DNA from: Flavobacterium sp. KMS
GTDB taxonomy: Bacteria > Bacteroidota > Bacteroidia > Flavobacteriales > Flavobacteriaceae
Assembly: GCF_000813005.1 (NCBI RefSeq)
Contig: NZ_JSYP01000011.1
Span: forward strand, 124,001-188,000
Reading direction: 5' to 3'
Length of the DNA: 64,000 bases
Below are positions 8,905 to 17,569 of the stretch, piece by piece. Each line of letters begins with the position of its first letter. Positions within the stretch are counted from its first letter, which is position 1. The notes beneath the pieces were generated by a model. It saw only the letters and a list, made by a program, of their open reading frames with translations. It had not been told where the DNA came from and searched no databases. The translations under genes were made by a program, and so were the position numbers.

Positions 8905-11352
8905 TTAAAATGAATATCCAAGCGTAAGCAACCAGTTTCTTGGAGCTCCGGGAAATAAACGGATGTAATCATATCCACCAACCCAATAGGTTTTATTGGT
9001 TAGATTATTTGCGTTCAATTGTATTTTAAATTTGTTAATAGTGTAATACAAAGCAGCATTCATTAACGTGTAACCAGGTATTGTTTGTGTTGCACTAATA
9101 CTTAAGTTACGAGTTGTTACAAAGTTTGTTCCCATAGCAAGCCCAAAATCTTTTAGAGCACCATCTACAAAATTATAACGTGTCCAGATGTTTCCTTGTT
9201 GTATTGGAGTGTTTGGTTTTTGTCTTCCTATTTCGTCAGCTATTGGACTTTCGGTAATATGTGCTTCGTTATAAGAGTAAGCTGCAGAAATACTCCATTG
9301 GCGAGTTATACTTCCATTTACATCAATTTCAATTCCTTTAGATTCTTCTGTACCAACCTGTCTCATTAAGTCAATATTAGAAGGATCATTGGCATTATAC
9401 AACGTGTTTTTTTGTTGAATCTTAAATAGTGCCAGAGTAACGAATAACTTTTCTTTAAACCATGACGATTTACCTCCAAATTCTATCATATTACTTTCTA
9501 AAGGATCAAAAGGTCCACCAGCATTTGGATTAGATAATGATGATGTGGTTTGTGGGTTATATCCTTTTACGTAGGTACCATAAACATTAATGTTTGAGTT
9601 TACAGTGTACGTTAGACCTATACGTGGTAAGAATGAATGTTGTTTTACTTTCTTCTCATTGTCTTTTGTGTAATTTTCGCGGTCGGTATATTCGTCATAT
9701 CGAACTCCAATTAAGGCTTGCAGACGTCCCCATTTTATATGATCCTGCAAATAGATTCCATATAAAGAATAATAGCTAGGGTCGAATGGACGTGCAGTAT
9801 AAAAATATTTGCTAACATCCTTTAGTTGTTGTGATCCAGACGGATTTGTTAAGTCAAAATGAGCAACATTCGGAACAGGATTTCCTTTGGAATCTAATAA
9901 ATAAGCATTGCTATTTTTTGGATTATAAGTATTAATCGCTCCATTATTTGCTGCATTTCTGTATCCTTTTGCCTCAAGCTGAGAACCTCCAGATGGTACT
10001 TGTTCCTGAGCGTAGTCATATCCTAAGATTAAATTATGATCTAAATCGCCTGTTTTTGTTTTGTACACAAAAAAGGTCGAGATATTATCGATATAGCGTT
10101 TACGTTTACGCATAAAAACCTGCATTTCTATCGCAGACGGAATTGTACTACCATCTGCTGCAGACGCATATTTGTTGGCGCCACGATGTTCTAGCAAGTC
10201 TTCATTATAGCCAGTTCGGATATACGAAGCAGAGAATGACAACTTATCGGTAAATTGATGGTTTAATGAAGTTGTAACAATATAAGTTTCTTCGTTAAGA
10301 TAATCATTAGGAGAGTTTAATGATTGTTTGGTTTTTGTAGAATACAAGTTGTTTTCGTAAGTCGATTGTCCACGATCTAGCATCCCTTTTGAACTTGTAT
10401 AAATTAAATCAAAGTTTACTCGGGTTTTATCATTTGGTAAAAACGATAGCGAAGGAGCAATAACAATGTTCTTATCAAATTGTAAATCTCTAAAAGAATT
10501 GGCATTCTCGTAACCTATATTCAAGCGGTATAAAAGTGATTTATCTTCGGTAAGCGGTCCTGTAAAATCGGCTAATGCTCTAAGAGTATTAAAACTTCCT
10601 GTAGAAAAACTGATACTATTTGCTGGTTGATCCAATGGTTTTTTGGTTACCCTATTTATAACTCCACCAGGCGATGCATTACCAAATAATGCTGATGATG
10701 GACCTTTTAATACTTCTACACGTTCCAGATAATTTGCCAAAGGCTGTTTCCAGAATCCTGTCGAAGTTCTTAAACCATTTAGTAATTGCGTATTGCTTCC
10801 TCCATTTATTCTAAAACCTCTAATCGATACATCATCATAAAAAGTGAACTGACTTACACCACTAAAATTCTTTATAACCTCTCCGATGCGTATTGCGCCT
10901 TGGTCGGCAATTAGTTCTTTAGTAGCATAAGAAACCGCTTGTGGTAAATCCTTAAGAGCAATTTCTGTTTTTGCACCAATAAAAGATTTTGTGTTTTTGT
11001 ATGATTTCTCTTTTCTACCAGTAATCTCTACAGTTTGCAGCGTATTAATATTTTCTTTTAGCGTAATGGTTGGTAAGTTTAGTTTTTCATCCTCATGTAA
11101 TTCGATCGATTTTTCCTGAGAAGAAAGACCTAAACTAGAAAAAAGAAGAGTGTAGGTTCCTGGTTTAAGATTATTGATCTGGAAATTCCCCTTTTCGTCG
11201 GCGGAGATATTCTTTTTTAGTTCCTTAATAAAGACAGCTGCATAAGAAGCCTCTTCATTGTTTTCGGTAACTATTTTTCCTGTAATTTGGGTAGTTTGAG
11301 CTTGCCCAATATTAAAAAATGCTATAAGTAGCACTATATAAATTAGTTTCAT
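8905..11352 (-). CDS. TonB-dependent siderophore-type receptor
   Basis: 815 aa, with ATG at 11352. Order of parts: signal peptide (1-18); a carboxypeptidase-regulatory-like domain (about 20-105, ITGKIVTENNEEASYAAVFI); a plug domain with KDLPQAVSYATKELIADQGA and the segment SIRGFRINGGSN-; the PGGVINRVTKKP motif; and a long beta-barrel closing in an aromatic residue (GYSF). The plug motifs are those of ferric-siderophore receptors (FhuE/FpvA-like, TIGR01783). It would import an iron chelate across the outer membrane by TonB energy. The ligand cannot be told, and no Fur box was identified with certainty. It stands alone between converging and diverging neighbours. Confidence 0.9.
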   Translation of the reverse strand: MKLIYIVLLIAFFNIGQAQTTQITGKIVTENNEEASYAAVFIKELKKNISADEKGNFQINNLKPGTYTLLFSSLGLSSQEKSIELHEDEKLNLPTITLKENINTLQTVEITGRKEKSYKNTKSFIGAKTEIALKDLPQAVSYATKELIADQGAIRIGEVIKNFSGVSQFTFYDDVSIRGFRINGGSNTQLLNGLRTSTGFWKQPLANYLERVEVLKGPSSALFGNASPGGVINRVTKKPLDQPANSISFSTGSFNTLRALADFTGPLTEDKSLLYRLNIGYENANSFRDLQFDKNIVIAPSLSFLPNDKTRVNFDLIYTSSKGMLDRGQSTYENNLYSTKTKQSLNSPNDYLNEETYIVTTSLNHQFTDKLSFSASYIRTGYNEDLLEHRGANKYASAADGSTIPSAIEMQVFMRKRKRYIDNISTFFVYKTKTGDLDHNLILGYDYAQEQVPSGGSQLEAKGYRNAANNGAINTYNPKNSNAYLLDSKGNPVPNVAHFDLTNPSGSQQLKDVSKYFYTARPFDPSYYSLYGIYLQDHIKWGRLQALIGVRYDEYTDRENYTKDNEKKVKQHSFLPRIGLTYTVNSNINVYGTYVKGYNPQTTSSLSNPNAGGPFDPLESNMIEFGGKSSWFKEKLFVTLALFKIQQKNTLYNANDPSNIDLMRQVGTEESKGIEIDVNGSITRQWSISAAYSYNEAHITESPIADEIGRQKPNTPIQQGNIWTRYNFVDGALKDFGLAMGTNFVTTRNLSISATQTIPGYTLMNAALYYTINKFKIQLNANNLTNKTYWVGGYDYIRLFPGAPRNWLLTLGYSF

Positions 11353-11378
11353 TGTATGGTATTTGGATTTTTACGGTG

Positions 11379-11386
11379 CAAATATA
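11379..11386 (-). promoter_or_regulatory. Candidate -7 promoter box for the TonB receptor
   Basis: On the minus strand the octamer reads TATATTTG, an exact match to the Bacteroidota TAnnTTTG -7 element, 27 bp before the ATG. No convincing -33 TTTG was found at the right spacing. Confidence 0.5.
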
Positions 11387-11679
11387 TATTTATTTAGACT
11401 TGATAAAAATAATAATTTAAGAAAACTTTATATAAAAAAAGAGAACACGCGTGAGTGTTAGATTATTCAGGACTTTTTATTTAGAAGCAACAGCATAATT
11501 TTACTTTATTGCTAAAAAAAGATTACCTGTTTTGAGTATTTTGTAAGTTTTTATAGATTAATAAAAACATTGTATAAAAATTAACTGCATTAGGTTAGTT
11601 TTTTTATTTAATATTTAATTGTTTTGTAACAAAAATAAAATCAAGGCTACTAATTAGTCAACTATTTAAATCATTGATT

Positions 11680-12876
11680 ATGTATAAAATTACGATGAAA
11701 TCGGTATTCGCAGCATCTGCCTTTATGGTAGGTGTGAGTGGTTGTTTCGCACAAGACATTTTGGTTAACTCTTTAAAGTTAAATGCAAGCGAAAAAAGTA
11801 AAGAGAATTTTAAATTTACGGAGCAAATTAACCTAGGAACAACATCGGTAAAATCTCAAGGTTCTTCAGGAACATGTTGGAGCTATGCGACAAACTCTTT
11901 CTTAGAGTCAGAAATGATTAGACTTGGGAAACAACCAGTTGAGTTGTCTCAAATTTTCTCTGCAAGAAATGTGTATGTAGAAAAAGGTAAAAACTACGTG
12001 CGTATGCATGGAGCAGTAACATTAGGCGACGGAGGTTCATTGCATGATGTAATCAATATGTACAGAAAATACGGAGCTGTTCCAAGAGAAGTATATACAG
12101 GATTAAACTACGGAACAGATAAAAATAAATTTGCCGAAATGGCAGCTATAAACGAAGGTGTTTTAACAGCAGTAGTAAAAAATCCAAACGGAGAACTTAC
12201 TCCAAACTGGGAAAAAGCCTATGCAGCAGTTATTGATTCTTACTTAGGAAAAGTGCCAGAAAACTTTACTTACAAAGGAAAAAATTATACACCACAATCA
12301 TTTGCTAAAGAGATAGTAGGTGTTAATCCAGATGAATATGTTGAAATGTCATCATTTACAACAGCTCCATATTACCAAAAAACATTATTGGCAGTGCCAG
12401 ACAACTGGTCATTTGATCAGGTTTACAATGTAAAAGTTAATGACATGACCGATGTTATTGATAATGCATTAAAAAAAGGATATACAGTAGCTTGGGCTAC
12501 AGATGTAAGTGAGAAAAGCTTTAGCTGGAAAAACGGTGTAGCATATGTACCAACAAAGAAATTTGATGATATGACTGCAGATGAAAAAGCAGATATGTTT
12601 AACGGACCAAAAGCAGAACCAGAAATTACTGCCGAAATGCGTCAGGCTGCTTTTGATAACTATCAAACTACAGATGATCACGGAATGCACATTATTGGTT
12701 TAGCCAAAGATCAAACTGGTAAAGAATATTACATCGTAAAAAATTCTTGGGGAGAAACAAATGACTACAAAGGTTTCTTGTTTGTAACTAAAAACTTCGT
12801 GAAGTATAAAACTACTGCTCTTATGGTAAACAAAGGCGGATTACCTGCTGATATTGCTAAGAAGTTAGGAGTTTAA
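11680..12876 (+). CDS. Exported C1B cysteine peptidase (bleomycin hydrolase/PepC-like)
   Basis: 398 aa from ATG 11680. A further ATG at 11695 gives an even shorter, cleaner signal peptide; a TTG six bases upstream is also in frame. The signal region ends around GCFAQ. The catalytic triad of the papain-like C1B family is visible: Cys66 in QGSSGTCWSYA, His337 in DDHGMHIIG and Asn355 in IVKNSWGE. Length and motif spacing fit bleomycin hydrolase/aminopeptidase C. Most PepC enzymes are cytosolic, whereas this one carries an N-terminal export signal with a Cys close to the cleavage site (a possible lipoprotein). It stands alone with its own terminator. Confidence 0.88.
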   Translation: MYKITMKSVFAASAFMVGVSGCFAQDILVNSLKLNASEKSKENFKFTEQINLGTTSVKSQGSSGTCWSYATNSFLESEMIRLGKQPVELSQIFSARNVYVEKGKNYVRMHGAVTLGDGGSLHDVINMYRKYGAVPREVYTGLNYGTDKNKFAEMAAINEGVLTAVVKNPNGELTPNWEKAYAAVIDSYLGKVPENFTYKGKNYTPQSFAKEIVGVNPDEYVEMSSFTTAPYYQKTLLAVPDNWSFDQVYNVKVNDMTDVIDNALKKGYTVAWATDVSEKSFSWKNGVAYVPTKKFDDMTADEKADMFNGPKAEPEITAEMRQAAFDNYQTTDDHGMHIIGLAKDQTGKEYYIVKNSWGETNDYKGFLFVTKNFVKYKTTALMVNKGGLPADIAKKLGV

Positions 12877-12903
12877 GTTAATTAGAACTTTTAAAATATA
12901 AAG

Positions 12904-12936
12904 AAAGCGCTACAAGAAATTGTGGCGCTTTTTTAT
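12904..12936 (+). terminator. Terminator of the C1 peptidase gene
   Basis: A hairpin with arms AAAGCGCTACAA and TTGTGGCGCTTT (one G-T wobble), loop GAAA, then a T run. Confidence 0.85.
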
Positions 12937-13302
12937 TGTATTTATTGTTTTTAATTACATCGATTTTGATGGAATTAAAATATAACAATGATATACCCAA
13001 AATATAGCATTATTCAAATTTGATAAAAAGTTAAAAAAAATCTTATTAAAGTTCTACCTTAGTTTTTAAATTAAAAAACAGAGTCTTTAGTAAATTTATA
13101 AACAAGTAAATTTACCTGTTTTTATATTATTAATTTATAGTATATTTACTATGATCATTGATTAAGTTAATTTAAAGTCTTTAGTTGCTGTATTATAAAT
13201 TGATATTAAAATGACGTTTTGATTTTGTAAAATCATATATTTATGATAATTACATAGTATATTGTTTAGTTAGTGTTTTAAAATAATTCATTAAAGGATA
13301 TC
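12937..13302. other. Long AT-rich intergenic stretch
   Basis: About 365 bp of very AT-rich DNA without a plausible ORF, RNA gene or clear repeat. It marks the left edge of the low-GC accessory stretch and must hold the promoter of the next gene, but no exact TAnnTTTG box is visible in it. Confidence 0.5.
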
Positions 13303-14349
13303 ATGAGTAAAAAAATTAAAATTCTAGATTTAATCGAAAATCTATCTGAAATAAGGAGTGATATTCCTCAATTTTTATTTGCAGAAGCAATTCATCCTCA
13401 TACTATGGTAGCAGTAAGAGATGAAATACTTTCCTTTAAAAAAGAATTTGCAGATGTTAATGAAATAGATTTTATAATTAATTCCCCAGGAGGATCGCCA
13501 GCTGATGCTTACAGAATAATAAGAACTTTAAGAAATAATTTTGAAACGGTAAATGTAATAGTTCCCTTTTGGGCTAAAAGTGCTGCAACATTACTCAGTT
13601 TAGGCGCAACTAAAATTATAATGGATGAATTTGGAGAGTTTGGGCCTTTAGATATTCAAATTGCTGTTGAAAGAGATGATAGTCCTGAAATTGATAGAGA
13701 AAGTGCATTGAATGATGAATATTCTGTTCGAAGAATAGAAGCTAGGTCGCAGGAACTATACTATCAAATGTTTACAAACCTTTATTCCAGTAATGATATT
13801 AAAATTAATAAAATTGAATTATCAAAACAGCTTTTAGAATATTTAGCTTCATTTTACAAACCTTTATTAAGTCAAATTAATCCATACCATTTGGGGAGAA
13901 AAAAGAGAATGTTGGAGATAGGTCATAATTATGCGGATCGGATACTTTCTACGTATCATCCTAATTTGCCTGACAAAAACAAAGCCTATTTAATTGATTA
14001 TTTAGTTAACGGCTGTCCAGATCATGGATATGTTATTGATTATAATTTGATTTCTCAATTTCTGACGAATGTATCAAAATCAAGCGAATTAGGAATTATT
14101 TACGAAAATTTACTTACCGAAATTTCTTCTGAATTGATAATCCAAGAAGATTTTACTTTTATAGGATTTATTATAAAACAAAATCAAGAAGAAAATGAAA
14201 CATTACCTATTCCTCAAGAATTGCTTAATAATGGAATAGATCATAAAACTGTTGAACGAAAACAACCTAAATCAAAAGCAGACGTTACAAAAAAACCTAC
14301 CACTAAAAAAATTAATCACAATGGAAAAAAGAACGATCCCGCAAACTGA
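13303..14349 (+). CDS. SDH-family Clp-fold serine protease
   Basis: 348 aa, no signal peptide. The N-terminal ~130 residues show the Clp/crotonase-fold pattern of the SDH_sah (SppA/ClpP-like) group: DFIINSPGGSPADAY (residues about 56-70) supplies the oxyanion/Gly-rich turn, PFWAKSAATLLSLGA holds the probable nucleophile Ser93, and DEFGEFGPLDIQI follows. The C-terminal half is helical and unknown; the last ~40 residues are Lys-rich and probably disordered. The reading frame of a small gene overlaps its end by 29 bp. It is convergent with a HExxH protein. Base composition is markedly AT-rich compared with the surrounding housekeeping genes, suggesting transfer. The biological role is not known. 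Confidence 0.8.
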   Translation: MSKKIKILDLIENLSEIRSDIPQFLFAEAIHPHTMVAVRDEILSFKKEFADVNEIDFIINSPGGSPADAYRIIRTLRNNFETVNVIVPFWAKSAATLLSLGATKIIMDEFGEFGPLDIQIAVERDDSPEIDRESALNDEYSVRRIEARSQELYYQMFTNLYSSNDIKINKIELSKQLLEYLASFYKPLLSQINPYHLGRKKRMLEIGHNYADRILSTYHPNLPDKNKAYLIDYLVNGCPDHGYVIDYNLISQFLTNVSKSSELGIIYENLLTEISSELIIQEDFTFIGFIIKQNQEENETLPIPQELLNNGIDHKTVERKQPKSKADVTKKPTTKKINHNGKKNDPAN

Positions 14350-14506
14350 TACATCAGCTTTAAAGAAAGCTTTGTATGAAGATCCTAATGCTGGTTTCAG
14401 AATCAAAATCGAAAATTCTAAAAAACAATTTGAGAAGCCTAAACCAGATAAGTTTAAGAATGCATTTCCATCTCAGCAGAAAAATAATTTAATCTTTTTA
14501 AAATAA
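14321..14506 (+). CDS. Small overlapping protein, 61 aa, unknown
   Basis: It starts at ATG 14321 inside the last codons of the serine protease gene, in another frame, with 29 bp overlap, and ends just ahead of a strong terminator. The sequence is hydrophilic and Lys-rich, with DPNAGFRIKIENSKKQFEKP in the middle, and has no membrane segment. The overlap implies translational coupling, so it is probably a partner of the protease (substrate, adaptor or regulator), which is inference. A longer version from an upstream TTG at 14252 is possible but would overlap much more. Confidence 0.6.
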   Translation: MEKRTIPQTDTSALKKALYEDPNAGFRIKIENSKKQFEKPKPDKFKNAFPSQQKNNLIFLK

Positions 14507-14545
14507 ATAAAGCCACTCAATTTGAGTGGCTTTATTTATTAATAT
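14505..14545. terminator. Bidirectional terminator between convergent units
   Basis: A near-perfect hairpin, AAAGCCACTCAA paired with TTGAGTGGCTTT, with A/T runs on both sides. It serves the protease unit on + and the small gene on -. Confidence 0.9.
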
Positions 14546-14561
14546 TAATCAATCAAACAAA

Positions 14562-14819
14562 TTAAATATATTCCCAATCTATTGATTCTTCATTTTCGTT
14601 TTTCACGTCAGCAATCCATGCTTGTCTGTAGTTTTTTGTTGCAAACTTTTTCAATTCGTCTTTATCGAGATCAAAATTATCTTTAATAGTAATGAACATT
14701 TTCTGATCTCTTCCATCAGCCTTGACAAAATAGTTATTGTCTGTGAATTTAATATTAGAAAAACCGTTTTTACCCAACCATTTTTCAACTATAACTTTTT
14801 TTTCTTCTATACTATTCAT
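14562..14819 (-). CDS. Small acidic protein, 85 aa, unknown
   Basis: ATG at 14819 lies 18 bp after the stop of the upstream HExxH gene on the same strand, so the two form an operon. The protein is compact, with mixed alpha/beta character (WLGKNGFSNIKF, YFVKADGRDQKMFITIKD), acidic, ending in IDWEYI, and without signal or membrane segments. I do not recognise a family. By position it could be an immunity, inhibitor or adaptor protein for the HExxH protein; this is inference from order only. Confidence 0.65.
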   Translation of the reverse strand: MNSIEEKKVIVEKWLGKNGFSNIKFTDNNYFVKADGRDQKMFITIKDNFDLDKDELKKFATKNYRQAWIADVKNENEESIDWEYI

Positions 14820-14837
14820 ACATTTTTTTTTAAAATG

Positions 14838-15653
14838 TTAATACTCTATTGAGGTATTCAAAGCTTTTGCTGTGAATTTTTTAATCGTTTTTATATATCC
14901 TGTAACACTGTGTTCTGAAGGTTGTTTATAGATCTTTTTTATATCAATAAAATCTTGATAAGATGCGTTTATTTCTTCAAAATATATATGTTCGCGCTTT
15001 AATACTAAAATTTTCATATGATCTTCTGTGTAAACAGGAGAAATTGAGGGCAAATATAAATCAAATATTTTTGTTGGACTTAAAAACATTTTATTCACTG
15101 ATAATAATGATCCTAAAAAGCGTTCAAATTTTTTTGCTCTAATCCAATCGTCAGAAAAAGCTGTCGAGCCTTTAAAATTCAATTCCCAATATGAATCTAT
15201 ATTATAGCCTTTTATATCTTTCAAATATAAAGCTACATAAAAATCTGCTTCAATATCTATTAAACTCATAAAATCTGATCCGAAATAATCTTTAATTTTT
15301 ACAGCATCATCTTTATTTGGTACTTTTTGAACAACAAGATGAAAATATTCATGTAAAATTACAACCTCAAAGAAATCATATCCCCATGCGTTAAGATTAA
15401 CAGGATTGAATGAAACTTTTTGTGCTCCATTATGATTATGAACTTTCATAATCCAGTCTCCTTTAGAAGTTGGCTCTATTGTTACATCTTTAATGTCAAA
15501 TAAAGATTCAGTAACTTTTTCATCAATTAACCATTTATTAAATTTTTCTAATTCTTCTAATAATCTTTCCCTGTCGTTTTCTTTGATTTCTCGTGGTTGG
15601 TCGTCAAAATTAACTAGCTCATCATAGGGGCTGTTCTTATTCATGTCTTTCAT
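14838..15653 (-). CDS. Putative zinc metallopeptidase with HExxH motif
   Basis: 271 aa, cytosolic by sequence. Residues 97-109 read VVILHEYFHLVVQ, with H101, E102 and H105 as the HExxH zinc site on a hydrophobic helix. A second helix at about 132-145 (LIDIEADFYVALYLK) supplies E135/D137 as candidate third ligand. This spacing is that of gluzincin-like peptidases. No named family is recognised. It begins at ATG 15653; ATG 15644 is an alternative. It is followed by the 85-aa gene, and the pair converges on the serine-protease unit. Two unrelated protease genes meeting head-on, each with a small partner, is unusual. Confidence 0.7.
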   Translation of the reverse strand: MKDMNKNSPYDELVNFDDQPREIKENDRERLLEELEKFNKWLIDEKVTESLFDIKDVTIEPTSKGDWIMKVHNHNGAQKVSFNPVNLNAWGYDFFEVVILHEYFHLVVQKVPNKDDAVKIKDYFGSDFMSLIDIEADFYVALYLKDIKGYNIDSYWELNFKGSTAFSDDWIRAKKFERFLGSLLSVNKMFLSPTKIFDLYLPSISPVYTEDHMKILVLKREHIYFEEINASYQDFIDIKKIYKQPSEHSVTGYIKTIKKFTAKALNTSIEY

Positions 15654-16152
15654 ATAAAAAAATTTAAACGCATATTTTAATATAAAGATAAAATAAATAG
15701 TAAATAATTAACAATGGAATAGCTATAAATAGTTAAATTATGTATTGTTTTTAGATTATTAACAATGGTGACAATCTTTTTACTTTAAGTTATAGAAATT
15801 TTTATATCTATTTTGATGTAATGATTTAAGTATATATAAAGATTCATCATTACTAATAACTTTCTTTATCTTCATTAAGATTTTCTAATAGTTATTTGTA
15901 GATTTTCTTTAATATAGATAAAAACTTTCTTGAATGTGCTTTGATGTAGATGTATAAATTTAGGCTAGTCAATTAAAAATGCATAAAAAACCTTAGAATT
16001 CATAAGGCTTTTTTTGAATATGGGTAAATGAGGTAGTAAATAAAAATAAAATGTTATAAACATAGCCAACGGTTTCAACCGTTGGAGTGTAATGCATTAT
16101 TGCAATTTGTATCACACGGTTTCAACCTTGAGTTATGGTCAAAATAAGATAG
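15654..16152. other. AT-rich gap of about 500 bp with a terminator and a short palindrome
   Basis: No gene seen. It holds a terminator-like hairpin at 15984-16016 (AAAACCTTA and TAAGGCTTTT arms plus T run), which would end the minus-strand membrane-protein gene. It also holds a palindrome with a truncated second copy at 16067-16130. The remainder is simple AT-rich sequence. Confidence 0.6.
16067..16086. repeat. Palindrome of the 'ACGGTTTCAACC' type
   Basis: CCAACGGTTTCAACCGTTGG is a near-perfect palindrome. A partial copy (CACGGTTTCAACC) lies 48 bp downstream. Similar ACGGTTTCAACCGT motifs are, as far as I recall, a common dispersed intergenic element in Flavobacterium genomes. Confidence 0.6.
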
Positions 16153-16926
16153 TCAATTATTAATAATATCATCTCCTTCAAATTGTTCCCCTTCTTTGAT
16201 CTTATGGTACGTTGTGTTAAGTGCTTGACTTTCTTTATAGTAATTTTTAGAATAGCTTTGAATAGCTTCTTCTAATTTAAGATTATGTTGTATAATATTG
16301 TAAAAATCAAAATCATATTTGCGTAAATTGTTAGTTTTGTGATAGATGTTTAATCTCGTTATATTTTCGCAAGATGATTTAATTTGAGCAATTCTATGGA
16401 TTGCTTTTGTGTCGACATATTCGTTATATTCTAAAATTTCATCACAGAAATTCAATGTATTAGCAATAGATAATTTGAAATATTCTTCATTTGAATAAGT
16501 GCCTTTAATTAACATATTATCTATATTTATTTCTTTATCTACTGAGAGGTCAGCAAGTAAATTTGAGCATTTAATGAGTGATATTTCTTTAATAGTTTTT
16601 AATTCGTTATCTCCCAATAAATCTTTAATAAGGTAGGTGATTTGCATTTCTATGTTGCGTATTTTATAACTTAGTAAGCCGTGTAGCTTTATTCTTTTTC
16701 TTTCTTTTGGCATATGTTGAACTAAGAAATAGAAAATAGATGCAGCTGTAAAAGAATAGCTTAGTTTTAGTATAAATTGCCCAAATCTATAGCAAAAATC
16801 ATTGAAGGCATTGAATTCACCAAGGCCAAATTCTATAATAATAATTAGGGAGAAGCTTATCAAAAATGTAAACTTAATTTCATCTGCAAGGGTATTCCAT
16901 CTGTTTGACCAATAGATTTTCTTCAT
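16153..16926 (-). CDS. Two-TM membrane protein with cytoplasmic helical domain, unknown
   Basis: 257 aa, with ATG at 16924-16926. Two membrane helices near the N-terminus (about 17-36 and 52-70) are followed by a long, mostly helical, charged domain of about 185 residues. No signature motif is recognised. AT-rich, like the rest of this accessory stretch, it lies between the HExxH unit and an XRE regulator and has terminators on both sides, so it is transcribed alone. It could be part of a defence or stress module, but nothing in the sequence proves that. Confidence 0.65.
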   Translation of the reverse strand: MKKIYWSNRWNTLADEIKFTFLISFSLIIIIEFGLGEFNAFNDFCYRFGQFILKLSYSFTAASIFYFLVQHMPKERKRIKLHGLLSYKIRNIEMQITYLIKDLLGDNELKTIKEISLIKCSNLLADLSVDKEINIDNMLIKGTYSNEEYFKLSIANTLNFCDEILEYNEYVDTKAIHRIAQIKSSCENITRLNIYHKTNNLRKYDFDFYNIIQHNLKLEEAIQSYSKNYYKESQALNTTYHKIKEGEQFEGDDIINN

Positions 16927-16943
16927 AAGGGGGGTAATTTAAT

Positions 16944-16975
16944 AAGAAAGAGGGCTCTCATGAGTCCTCTTTCTT
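16944..16975 (-). terminator. Terminator after the XRE regulator gene
   Basis: A hairpin, AAGAAAGAGG paired with CCTCTTTCTT, with inner pairing CTC/GAG. It lies 32 bp past the regulator stop in the minus direction and just ahead of the membrane-protein start. Confidence 0.7.
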
Positions 16976-17006
16976 AATTATTAACGATAATATTTCTGCA
17001 AAGGAT

Positions 17007-17396
17007 TTACTTCCCTTTTAATAACTTCTCCAAATATTCAACTTTCTCTTTTTCAGCCAAAACCAAACGCTCATAAAGTTCTACCACTTTATCAAGCGGA
17101 TTAAAAGTACAATTATATGCGTTTCCATTAATGACACTGCCGTCATTTAATGTGTTTCCAATAATATTTAAAACCGCTTCTTCAGAGAAATTTTTAATTC
17201 CTTCAACAGAAACTCCTAATGCTTCAGCTATTGCCTTAAGTTTTTCATCATCTATTGTTTCGCTGTTTTCAATAGCAGAGATTGCTTGTTGGTTTGTTCC
17301 TAAAGCTTGTGCCAAAGCTTCTTGCTTCATATCTCGAAGTTCACGAATACGGCTTATTTTTCGCCCTATATGATTTGGTTTTGTAAGTGTGCTCAT
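17007..17396 (-). CDS. XRE-family helix-turn-helix regulator
   Basis: 129 aa. The N-terminal HTH_3 domain (about 11-66) is clear: GRKISRIRELRDMKQEALAQALGTNQQAISAIENSETIDDEKLKAIAEALGV. The C-terminal ~60 residues form a helical tail (VVELYERLVLAEKEKVEYLEKLL) that probably dimerises. This layout is common for small Bacteroidota regulators. A -7 box TATCTTTG lies only 4 bp before the ATG, so the mRNA could be leaderless or nearly so. Divergent from the 92-aa orphan. Confidence 0.88.
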   Translation of the reverse strand: MSTLTKPNHIGRKISRIRELRDMKQEALAQALGTNQQAISAIENSETIDDEKLKAIAEALGVSVEGIKNFSEEAVLNIIGNTLNDGSVINGNAYNCTFNPLDKVVELYERLVLAEKEKVEYLEKLLKGK

Positions 17397-17400
17397 AATT

Positions 17401-17408
17401 CAAAGATA
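17401..17408 (-). promoter_or_regulatory. Candidate -7 promoter box for the XRE gene
   Basis: On the minus strand TATCTTTG matches TAnnTTTG exactly. It ends 4 bp before the ATG, which would place the start of transcription at or next to the A of ATG. Confidence 0.5.
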
Positions 17409-17569
17409 ATAATTAAGTGTAATAACAGTCAATATGTAAAAAACATATTTAGCTAAGTACGGTACGGCTAGAAATGATACAGTACAGTTGAATAGATTGC
17501 TTAATTGCGATGTGTTGTAAAAATACAATTTTTCGCACAGGTAGAGATTAAAAACAAAAAAATATAGTA

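Noticed and set aside
8905..11352. Fur box in front of the TonB receptor
   Set aside because: AT-rich upstream DNA contains many partial matches and no convincing palindrome could be singled out by eye.
14622..14852. 76-aa frame on + opposite the 85-aa gene
   Set aside because: Phe/Ile-rich reverse-strand shadow of the 85-aa gene, which has operon support.
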